DNA of 31,263 nt from a virus: the IMG/VR virus record IMGVR_UViG_3300031512_000008, positions 1-31,263 of that record; one strand, 5' to 3'. How positions within the stretch are numbered: the stretch's first letter is position 1; every line of letters starts with the position of its first letter. The notes under the pieces are model-generated. The model searched no databases. It saw only the letters and a program-made list of their open reading frames with translations, and had not been told where the DNA came from. Positions 23,894-31,263 of the stretch are shown here, in pieces. Made by a program: the position numbers and the translations under genes.

Positions 23894-26800
23894 TGCCAGA
23901 ACAAGAAGTTGTCATCACATACAGGGGCAACCGCTATCCTGCCTACACAGGCAGGAAGTTCCGTCTGGTGTTGGACGTACCTGACGGGTATAAGCTAAAG
24001 CCTGACGACGTAGCCCCTTTGCTGGAACAGCAGCTGCAACGTCTACGCACGGAGGAACGGAAGCGTGCGACTGCCCTTGCTTCCGAGCTTACCGCCCTGC
24101 CGTCGCTGGGGGAGCTGGTCGCGGAAGCCTTGCGCACGCCGGTCAGTCCGGGTAACGTTCCGCGCGGTGGCGTTGATGTGTTTGCTGGGCTACGGGACAA
24201 AAGCCAGTCCAAGACGGATTTTCAGCCGCCGGTCATAGCTCGGTCTCTGCCGACATCTGTGAAGGAGGTGGCGGAACGGGCACATCTGGCATCGCAAATG
24301 CCGAAGGCGACACCGAAGGACCTGAAGAAGGTATCGCAATACTTCTCACCCATAGCCAATTGGCTGGGTTTTTATCCCACTACTCCCCAACAATATCTGG
24401 ATGCAGCGAAAAGCGCAGTTCGCGAAGGGATAAACCTGTACGACATCAACAAGTGGATGGAAGGACAGGGTCTGAGTGCAGCGACTCGCGCGTACATCCT
24501 GAAGGAAGTTAGCCCTATCGTGGACTTGGAGACAACGGGCAATCTGGCAACCAAGATATACCGCGAGGGTTCGTTCTTCCTCTGGCGATTGTCGCAATTC
24601 GTCGGGGCTATACCGCGCTTTGTTGGTCAGATGATTCACGACGTCGCAGTAGTGAATTCGGAATATAGCGGCCCCAACACGTGGTTACGGGAAGCCATAG
24701 AGAACACGTTAGGCGTTCGTGGCGTAAAGCCTACGCAGTCGGAGGTCAACCAAGCGGAGAAGCGTCTGAAGGACGTAGCGAAGGGGTTGTCTCAGGACAT
24801 TCGCAGGCTGCTGCCACACAAGGGCTGGACAAAGGACATGGAGGAGTGGTATCGGCGTGACAGCATCGTGGGGCCTGCCGTGACGTTGGCGATACTGTTG
24901 GATGGTGTGTCGCTTGCGCTGAGAGGCACGGGTCAAGCGGTGGGTGCAGCCGCGGAGCGTACATTGCGTCAGGCGATTGAGCAGCTGCGGAAGCAACCTG
25001 TTAAAGTTGGGACGCCTGAGCATGTACAGGCAGAGTTGGTGGCTCGGGCGATTGTCAACGTGATTCGGGAGCGTCTGTCCCAGATAGAGAAGCGAGACGT
25101 CTCGGCATCAGAGGTGTTGGAGCGCATACGTGGCAAGTCGGAGTCGGAAGTGGCTCGCATGTTGCATCCAACGGCGAAGACGGTTGCTGAGGGCTTGGAG
25201 AAGGCAGGCTACTCCGTCGGGCTGTTGACGCGGTTTGTGAACCCGTTGGAATGGATGAGGATGACCGAAGAGCAGTTTGTGAGTGCGATGGAGAAGACGT
25301 TCGGCATCTCCAGAGATGTATGGGAGCGGTATTGGCAGGAAGCGTCGGCAGCACGTCAACGGGCGCAGTGGGCGCAGGAGATGAAAGCGAAGGCGACGGG
25401 CGGTACTCCACCGCCGACGGAGCAACCATCCTCGGGAAAGACTTGGGAGATGGAACCGCCGAAGCCGTTGCCCGCACCAGAGCGACCTGCGACGGCAGAA
25501 AGTAAGGCCGGGCCACAACCGCCGGTAGCACCCGAACCGCAACCGCAAACGCCGAAGCCACAAACGCCAGAAACGCTACGTATTGAAGAACCTGCGAAAA
25601 CTGGCGTGGAAACGAAGCCGACGGAGAAAATAGTTGCGGAGACCCAGCAACCCATCCCTGCTGAGGAGTATATCCCGAAGCGGATGGACTTGGGTCCAGA
25701 ACAGCTGGGCACGGAGAACCTGTCGTACACTGCCAAGCATACGCAGGTGCGTACACAGTGGGCAGTGGTGGAGTTAGACGACCTGAAGGTATCCCATAAC
25801 CCGCTGACATGGCACGAAAATCCGGAGTACCCGCAGGTGTTGCAACCGCGAGACCGGTCGGCAGCAGCCATGCAGCAGCAGGTCAAGGAGATAGCCCAGA
25901 ATCTGGTACCAGAGAAACTGGGCGATTCTGCCTCGACGTCCAGCGGTGCGCCGATAGTGGGCGAAGACGGTATTGTCGAGTCGGGCAACGGGCGAACGCT
26001 GGCGTTGTTGCTGGCGTATCAATACAACCCGTCGGCAGCGGAAAAGTACCGCCGCTGGCTTTTGGAGAACGCAGAGCGGTTCGGTATTAATCCGTTGGTG
26101 GTTCAGCAGTTACGTCGTCCCGTGTTGGTGCGTATCCGTCCGGTAGAACGGGAGCTCGGGGCACGTGCGTCGCTGGTGCTGGAGATGGGGCTGTCGGACG
26201 TAGCCCAGTTCAGTCCTGTCGACCGTGCGATGGCGGACGCGCGAATCATTGAGAAGCATATCAACCTGTTTAATCCGGATTTTGATTTGGACGCCAAAGA
26301 GAATAAGCGGTTTGTGGATGCCGTGCTGAAGGATATGCCGACGTCGGAAGTGTCGCAGCTGTTGCTAAGTGGAGGTGAGCTATCTCTGACGGGCATAAAC
26401 CGCCTCTATTCAGCCCTGTTGGCGTACGGCTATGGCAGTCCTGCGCTGTTAGGCAAGCTGGAGAGTCCTGACCTTGAGGTTCAGCGTCTGGCGAAAGGAG
26501 TAGCTGCCGCGGCAGCCGACATGGCTGCCCTGCGTTCTGGTCTGTCCATTATACGTCACCGCAATCCCGAGGCGGCGGATGCCTATGATATTGGCAACGA
26601 CATCGCGCAGGCGGTTCTGTGGATGGAACAGTTGCGGAAGGGTGGACGGAACGTGCGCGACTTCGTTGAGCAGGGGGAGTTGTTCGGTGGTGATTATGCA
26701 ATTCCGCGCGTTGTGAAGTTGCTATTGCTGGCGTTTGACCGGATGCGCAGTATAAAGGCAGTTCGCGTGTTCCTGAAGACCTATGCCGACCTTGCTTCAC

Positions 26801-29800
26801 GTGCAGCAGCGTTGGCGGCCGCGCCGGAAGAATCGCTGTCCAAGCAGCTATTGGAGCAAAAGAGGGATTTGCCAGACAAGGAGAAGCTTTTGCTGTTCGC
26901 GCTTCGGCAGGCAGAGGGCGGAGGCACGGCAGGGCTGTTCGATGATGAAGAAGGCGTACCCGACCTGCCGACGGCAGAAGAGCTGCTGTCGGGTATTACG
27001 ACGGAGGCTGCTGCCCAAACGGAGCAGAAACAGCGAAAGGCGACGGCGACATCTGAGGAGGGAGTGAGCGTCGATGTCAGGGTACCAGGCGTTTCTCGAT
27101 TCGGTAGCGCAGAATCCGCTGAACGCGCTGGAGGCGAGTCTAGCGCAGAGCCTGAAGAACCGTCCGGCGTACCTGCTGGAAGGGAACCCGTCGCTTCCGC
27201 GCCAGCTGGCGGAGTTGCAGGTACTGTCGAGTCTGGGGGTGGGGGAGTTGGAACGGCTGAATCTGCGGAACGACCAGTGGTGGGAGCCGGTGAGTCTGGC
27301 GACGGCGGGGCACCTGGAACACCTGCAATGGAAGGGCGTCGAGGAACGGCTTCTGCCGGCGGTGGACAGGTACCTGCTGAACATGAGCAAGTCGCTGGAC
27401 AAATTGAGCAAGGGGCTGGACGCGATGCAGGTGGACTATCGGAAGTTGGGACTACCGGTGGTGAAGGTGAGCCTACCGCAGAGCACGGGCGAGGGCGAGC
27501 TGGAGTTGTTCCTTCCGAATCTGGCGCAGTTCGAGCAGACGCTGAAGATTTGGACGAGCAACGTCGACGTGAGATTCTCGAACAGGATATCGCTAGTCTC
27601 GGTTATGACCCTAGACTCTATACTGCCTATAGCCCTCGGTTTACCGCTTCCTTAGTACCCCATCCCCGTCAGGTTCTTTTGCCTGCGTCGCTGGCAGGGA
27701 TTGAGCCTGACCCGATTACGGTTGAGGTTCCCGACATTCTCAAACGGATGCAGCTTGACGGCGTTATCTCGGACGCGCAGTTTGACGCTGTCATGTTGAT
27801 GCTAAATGCGTTCGAGAACAATCACGGCTTCGTGCTGGCAGATGACGTAGGGTTGGGTAAGACGCGGGAGATTGGGGCGTACCTGTATTCGCTATTCGGG
27901 CTCGGCAAAATTAACCGCGCTCTGGTAACGACGTTTAGCGGAACAAACGTCGCGGACATGATTTCTGTGCTGCAAGAGACGTTTTCGCGGTATGACCGCG
28001 GCGTGTCCATCATCGACCTGCGCCAGCTGCGGTCGGACACTACAGGTGGTCTGAAGGACTTTCCGATAGCGGACAGGGCTATATACGTGGTGGACGCTCT
28101 TGGCAAGTTCAAGGACGCGGTGTGGACTATCACAGGCATGGGGCGCGAGAGCGTAAAGGTTCCCATTGACGTATGGGTATCGGATGAGGCGCACACGACC
28201 CGTGGCACTGCGGAGTCGGTGAAGAACCAAGCTTGGCGTGCGATGCACGCGCACATGTTTATGAATGAGAACTACCGCATTGTGTACTCAACGGCTACGC
28301 CAGCGCAGTCTCCGACGGAGCTTCGCGAATTCTATGCGCTTCGTTTGTGGACGCTGGACCCCAATAGCTGGCACTCGTTTATCGGGATGCTTCAGGCGGA
28401 CTTGATTTCGACCACGACATGGGAGAATTTGCAGGAACAGGCACATTCGGCTGCTTCCATGACGTGGCAGGAGATAGCAAGAGAGCGGGGCAGCAAAACT
28501 AAGGAACAACGGCGTGGCGATGACACGACGGTGGAACGTCGTGTGCTGAAATATGATGAGATGGAACAGCTCATGCGCGAGCTGTATGCCTCGAACCGCT
28601 ACACGTCGCGTGACTTGGCACGCGGTGGCGTGACGTTCGAGGTGCGGGATGTGCCTTTGACTGCCGAAGAGGAGAACCTCATAGACAAGCTGGCGGAAAC
28701 GATTCGCCTCGCGGTGTATTGGCATTACATCGGGCGAAGGATTGACGTTAGGTCGCATCGCCCATTTCCGTGGGCTCACGCGCAGTTTCTGATGAAGCGG
28801 GTGTATCAGGGGCTGCGTCTGAAAAAGATTTTGCCGGAGATACAGCGGTTGGTTTCCGAAGGCAAGCAGGTAGTTTTGTATGTGGAAAGTGTGACGCCGA
28901 CGTGGGGACAGAGCGGTTCTGCCAAAGCGATTTTGGACAGTATCAACACAGAGCAGTGGACACGCGACGATTCAGGTTCCTATTCGTTTGTCCGCGAACA
29001 TACCGACGTGGTGATAGCCAAACAGGAGCTAAACGAGAGGTTCTCCGAATTGCTGGACATACCTGCCCCTATTGACGTGCTGGAGTCGGAGTTTGGCGAA
29101 GACCGGGTGGCGAACATCACTGGCGAAAGCTCTCCGTCGCAGCGCATGCGGCTGATTGACGAGTTTCAGAGTGGCAAGCGACGGATAGCGTTGCTGTCGT
29201 CGGCAGGGCAGGCGGGTATCAGCCTGCACCATGACTCTGCGGGCACTGGTCAGCGTGTTTTGTTATTCCTTGACATCCCGTGGCGTTCGGATTCGTTCCG
29301 TCAGATACTTGGGCGCGTGGACAGAACGGGACAGCTGACGTCTCCGCATGTGATTCTGGTTAAGAGCGGACTGGCGGGCGAGAACAAGATTATTGCGACG
29401 GTGGCGGCACGTCTGGCGTCTTTGGGTGCGTTATCAAAAGCGGAAAGCGAAGCGGTAGCCGGTGCGGAGTCGCTAGCGGAATACGAGATTGACCCCGTGA
29501 TCGGAGGTTCGGCTGTACGCAGGTTGTGGTCTGAGCTTGACCGTGCCGAGAAGGTGTTCTACATGAGGGAGGACTTCGCGTCGGACTTTAAGCGGAATGG
29601 CACGATAGAGCCTTTAGGTCACATTACCGCTGATTACAACAGGTGGGCATTGACGGTTTTGTCGTCTCTGCCGGCGCGTCTTCAGGCGAGGCATTACGAG
29701 AGGTTCATGGAGATATATGAGGAGTTGGCAGGAGTGCAGCGGGCGCGTGCGTCGCGCCATCGTGGGGTGATAGAAGAAGAGAGTCAGTTGACTGCGTCCG

Positions 29801-31263
29801 TGCGCTTATACACGGTGCGAACGGAGCAGAACCTGCGTTATGGCATTTTGTCCGGACGGCTTTTGTTGCCGGTAAGAGGTACGGCTCCGCTGATTCATCT
29901 GGTGAGCAAGGTAGAAGACTCGGGCGCGGATACAGGGTTTGTGACGTTCCGCGACGTTCGTTCGGGCGCGGTGGTATCAGGGCTACGGATTGGCATCACG
30001 GCTTTGGGCAGACTGATGGGACTGCTGAGCGCGGAAGGGGAGTTTAACGTTGAAAAGGCGTGGCTATTTCTGCAGGTTGGACGTGTGGTACTGACGCAGT
30101 CTCCTGACCCCGCCAAGCCGTATGTTCTGCGACGTACTAGTACCCGGGAGGGGTATGAGCGCATTCGGATTGATAATGCGTTGATGTCTCAGCGTGATGT
30201 TCTTATGTCCGCTGGAGCGCGTTTTGACGCGCGGTTGGGTTACTGGTATCTGAATTGGAACGTGTTGGACTTTGAGGAATTCGTGAAGAGGTTCCCGCTG
30301 CAGCCGTATAGCGAGGTGAAGAAGTGGGAAGAGGAGCAGTCGGCGCGTCGCGGTAGGAAGGGCGGTGAGACGCCGTCGAGCGGGGCGGGCAAGGGCGTGT
30401 TCTATCGCGACGACGTTCCGCCGATACCGAATATTGGGCAAGGTGTTGCTGGTCGTGGCGAACATCCGCAGGGTATCATTCTGCGTTTGGGCAGGTGGAT
30501 ACGTGTTGGACGTACTCCGAAGCGGGCGGCTGGGTACTATGACCCTCGTACGGCAGACGTGGTGATACGCCGTTGGGGCGACATACCTACGGCTGTCCAT
30601 GAGCTTGCCCATGCGATAGATGATGAGTTCGGGATTTTGGCGGAGTGGGCGGAACCGCGCAAGCATTCACCGTTTGATGAGGAGTTGTTTGAGTTTCTGC
30701 CGGAAGCTAGTCGGAAGCGGGGAAGCCTGCGGGATAAGCGAGCGGAAGCGTTCGCGCATTGGATGGAAGCTTACGTGCTGAATCCGGATGTTGCAGCCGG
30801 TTCAGCTCCGCAGTTTTACGCTCACCTACAGATGATGTTACCTGGGGACATGTGGGACGCGATAGAAACGTGGGCAAAGGAGATTCGGGATTGGGTTTAC
30901 TCGCCTGCAGGAGAGAAGATTCGGGCGCAGTTCGTGTTTGACAAGCCGAAGCCAGAACACATACCGGACACGTTCAGGGTTCATTGGGTAGACCAGTTGG
31001 TTCGGATATTCATAGATGACCGGTGGCCGGCGATAAAGGCATGGCGTGAGGCGAAGCGACGGCGTGGGTTGCAGCCGAAACCGTCAGAGGACTTCGAGTT
31101 GCTGATAAGCCTGTGGGCAGGGCGTTATGGAAAGTTTGTGGAAATGCTTCATCACGGTGTGCCGGCTGACCAGCAGGGGCAAAAGCGTTCGGTTCCCTTC
31201 ATAGAGATGGTTCGGGAGTTCGACACGAGCTCGCGACAGGCGTTCATTCAGGATGCGTACGAC
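23893..31263 (+). CDS. Giant polyvalent protein (ParB-like, strawberry-notch helicase, zincin), 5' part
   Basis: The frame is open from GTG 23893 to the window edge and continues at position 2 to the stop at 2482, giving 3,241 residues in total. The GTG shares one base with the preceding TAG stop and has GAGGTG upstream. Domains in order: helical N-terminus (1-500); Pro/Gln linker (about 503-595); DdrB/ParB-like domain (about 596-960) with ESGNGRT near 696-702; Gly/Ala/Glu/Ser spacer (about 1061-1235); SF2 helicase with Walker A DDVGLGKT (1317-1324), DEAH (1431-1434), STATP (1466-1470), GISLH (1775) and QILGRVDRTGQ (1804-1814); zincin-like HELAH (2236-2240) followed by an EAFAHWMEA segment that could supply the third zinc ligand. 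GISLH plus the GRxxRxGQ motif fits the strawberry-notch/SNF2 group used by phage polyvalent and DarB-like antirestriction proteins. Position after the ejection-protein genes suggests virion packaging and injection (inference). The spacer overlaps another candidate gene. Confidence 0.88.
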   Translation, partial: MPEQEVVITYRGNRYPAYTGRKFRLVLDVPDGYKLKPDDVAPLLEQQLQRLRTEERKRATALASELTALPSLGELVAEALRTPVSPGNVPRGGVDVFAGLRDKSQSKTDFQPPVIARSLPTSVKEVAERAHLASQMPKATPKDLKKVSQYFSPIANWLGFYPTTPQQYLDAAKSAVREGINLYDINKWMEGQGLSAATRAYILKEVSPIVDLETTGNLATKIYREGSFFLWRLSQFVGAIPRFVGQMIHDVAVVNSEYSGPNTWLREAIENTLGVRGVKPTQSEVNQAEKRLKDVAKGLSQDIRRLLPHKGWTKDMEEWYRRDSIVGPAVTLAILLDGVSLALRGTGQAVGAAAERTLRQAIEQLRKQPVKVGTPEHVQAELVARAIVNVIRERLSQIEKRDVSASEVLERIRGKSESEVARMLHPTAKTVAEGLEKAGYSVGLLTRFVNPLEWMRMTEEQFVSAMEKTFGISRDVWERYWQEASAARQRAQWAQEMKAKATGGTPPPTEQPSSGKTWEMEPPKPLPAPERPATAESKAGPQPPVAPEPQPQTPKPQTPETLRIEEPAKTGVETKPTEKIVAETQQPIPAEEYIPKRMDLGPEQLGTENLSYTAKHTQVRTQWAVVELDDLKVSHNPLTWHENPEYPQVLQPRDRSAAAMQQQVKEIAQNLVPEKLGDSASTSSGAPIVGEDGIVESGNGRTLALLLAYQYNPSAAEKYRRWLLENAERFGINPLVVQQLRRPVLVRIRPVERELGARASLVLEMGLSDVAQFSPVDRAMADARIIEKHINLFNPDFDLDAKENKRFVDAVLKDMPTSEVSQLLLSGGELSLTGINRLYSALLAYGYGSPALLGKLESPDLEVQRLAKGVAAAAADMAALRSGLSIIRHRNPEAADAYDIGNDIAQAVLWMEQLRKGGRNVRDFVEQGELFGGDYAIPRVVKLLLLAFDRMRSIKAVRVFLKTYADLASRAAALAAAPEESLSKQLLEQKRDLPDKEKLLLFALRQAEGGGTAGLFDDEEGVPDLPTAEELLSGITTEAAAQTEQKQRKATATSEEGVSVDVRVPGVSRFGSAESAERAGGESSAEPEEPSGVPAGREPVASAPAGGVAGTVESGGGGVGTAESAERPVVGAGESGDGGAPGTPAMEGRRGTASAGGGQVPAEHEQVAGQIEQGAGRDAGGLSEVGTTGGEGEPTAEHGRGRAGVVPSESGAVRADAEDLDEQRRREILEQDIASLGYDPRLYTAYSPRFTASLVPHPRQVLLPASLAGIEPDPITVEVPDILKRMQLDGVISDAQFDAVMLMLNAFENNHGFVLADDVGLGKTREIGAYLYSLFGLGKINRALVTTFSGTNVADMISVLQETFSRYDRGVSIIDLRQLRSDTTGGLKDFPIADRAIYVVDALGKFKDAVWTITGMGRESVKVPIDVWVSDEAHTTRGTAESVKNQAWRAMHAHMFMNENYRIVYSTATPAQSPTELREFYALRLWTLDPNSWHSFIGMLQADLISTTTWENLQEQAHSAASMTWQEIARERGSKTKEQRRGDDTTVERRVLKYDEMEQLMRELYASNRYTSRDLARGGVTFEVRDVPLTAEEENLIDKLAETIRLAVYWHYIGRRIDVRSHRPFPWAHAQFLMKRVYQGLRLKKILPEIQRLVSEGKQVVLYVESVTPTWGQSGSAKAILDSINTEQWTRDDSGSYSFVREHTDVVIAKQELNERFSELLDIPAPIDVLESEFGEDRVANITGESSPSQRMRLIDEFQSGKRRIALLSSAGQAGISLHHDSAGTGQRVLLFLDIPWRSDSFRQILGRVDRTGQLTSPHVILVKSGLAGENKIIATVAARLASLGALSKAESEAVAGAESLAEYEIDPVIGGSAVRRLWSELDRAEKVFYMREDFASDFKRNGTIEPLGHITADYNRWALTVLSSLPARLQARHYERFMEIYEELAGVQRARASRHRGVIEEESQLTASVRLYTVRTEQNLRYGILSGRLLLPVRGTAPLIHLVSKVEDSGADTGFVTFRDVRSGAVVSGLRIGITALGRLMGLLSAEGEFNVEKAWLFLQVGRVVLTQSPDPAKPYVLRRTSTREGYERIRIDNALMSQRDVLMSAGARFDARLGYWYLNWNVLDFEEFVKRFPLQPYSEVKKWEEEQSARRGRKGGETPSSGAGKGVFYRDDVPPIPNIGQGVAGRGEHPQGIILRLGRWIRVGRTPKRAAGYYDPRTADVVIRRWGDIPTAVHELAHAIDDEFGILAEWAEPRKHSPFDEELFEFLPEASRKRGSLRDKRAEAFAHWMEAYVLNPDVAAGSAPQFYAHLQMMLPGDMWDAIETWAKEIRDWVYSPAGEKIRAQFVFDKPKPEHIPDTFRVHWVDQLVRIFIDDRWPAIKAWREAKRRRGLQPKPSEDFELLISLWAGRYGKFVEMLHHGVPADQQGQKRSVPFIEMVREFDTSSRQAFIQDAYD
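27074..27655 (+). CDS. Candidate overprinted gene nested in the giant ORF
   Basis: 193 residues in the frame one base later than the giant gene. ATG 27074 is preceded by AGGAGGGAG at 27056-27064, a strong ribosome site. The codons are dominated by CTG, GCG, CAG, GAG, CCG and AAG, with G or C in the third position as in the other genes here. The giant frame over the same bases uses GCT, GGA, CCT and GGT and yields a Gly/Ala/Glu/Ser-rich spacer. The product looks like a normal, mainly helical soluble protein, with DQWWEPVSLATAGHLEHL in the middle and LPNLAQFEQTLKIWTSN towards the end. The last 30 or so residues run over frame-1 helicase sequence and look less natural. I do not recognise the family. 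Either the gene is expressed from inside the giant gene, or it is an older gene over which the giant frame was fused. Confidence 0.5.
   Translation: MSGYQAFLDSVAQNPLNALEASLAQSLKNRPAYLLEGNPSLPRQLAELQVLSSLGVGELERLNLRNDQWWEPVSLATAGHLEHLQWKGVEERLLPAVDRYLLNMSKSLDKLSKGLDAMQVDYRKLGLPVVKVSLPQSTGEGELELFLPNLAQFEQTLKIWTSNVDVRFSNRISLVSVMTLDSILPIALGLPLP
31137..31263. repeat. Terminal direct repeat, right copy
   Basis: Exact copy of bases 1-127. Position 31138 corresponds to position 2, and both are in the frame of the giant ORF, so the gene reads straight through the join. Confidence 0.95.

Noticed and set aside
1-31263. tRNA or rRNA genes
   Set aside because: No cloverleaf with TTC-loop and anticodon arm, and no rRNA-like stretch, was seen on reading; no covariance search was possible.

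Overview
The window is one complete small bacteriophage genome, assembled as a circle and cut open inside a gene. Bases 1-127 are repeated exactly at 31137-31263, so the non-redundant length is 31,136 bp. Every supported gene is on the + strand. Most have an AGGAGG-like ribosome site and many overlap by ATGA/GTGA. Two promoters match the bacterial sigma-70 consensus, so the host is a bacterium, but nothing identifies which one. The head genes (small and large terminase, portal, scaffold, HK97-like capsid) lead to a head-tail connector, a probable beta-propeller tail nozzle and two ejection-type proteins. No tail tube, sheath or tape measure is visible, so a short-tailed (podovirus-like) virion is the best guess. 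No DNA polymerase, integrase or repressor is recognisable, so replication probably relies on the host.

Layout. 2483-2841 is a non-coding block between the last late gene and the first early gene. It holds a decamer array with TTCC every 10 bp, a hexamer repeat, a possible terminator and a strong promoter. 2842-8069 is the early operon: excisionase-like HTH, several small unknowns, a zinc-finger/SWIM protein, a recombination-type protein, a replisome-organiser-like protein, a VRR-NUC nuclease, and a sigma-like factor split over two overlapping frames. 8070-8414 is a structured control region ending in the second promoter. 8415-9236 has two small genes and ends at a clear terminator. 9369-14689 is packaging and head assembly, with a second clear terminator between portal and scaffold. 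14700-18935 holds virion surface or tail proteins and the lysis genes (holin, M15 endolysin, small membrane protein). 18945-23893 is connector, nozzle and ejection proteins.

The outstanding object starts at 23893, runs off the right edge and finishes at 2482 on the left. It is one uninterrupted 9,726-nt reading frame (3,241 residues). It has the architecture of the phage 'polyvalent proteins': a DdrB/ParB-like domain, a strawberry-notch/SNF2-type helicase with all key motifs, an HELAH zincin-like peptidase and an LPD38-like C-terminus. Its place directly after the ejection-protein genes suggests it is packaged and injected with the DNA to counter host defences. Inside it, at 27074-27655, a different frame carries a 193-residue ORF with its own ribosome site and the genome's normal codon pattern. 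The giant frame there gives only a Gly/Ala/Glu/Ser-rich spacer. This is a good candidate for an overprinted gene.
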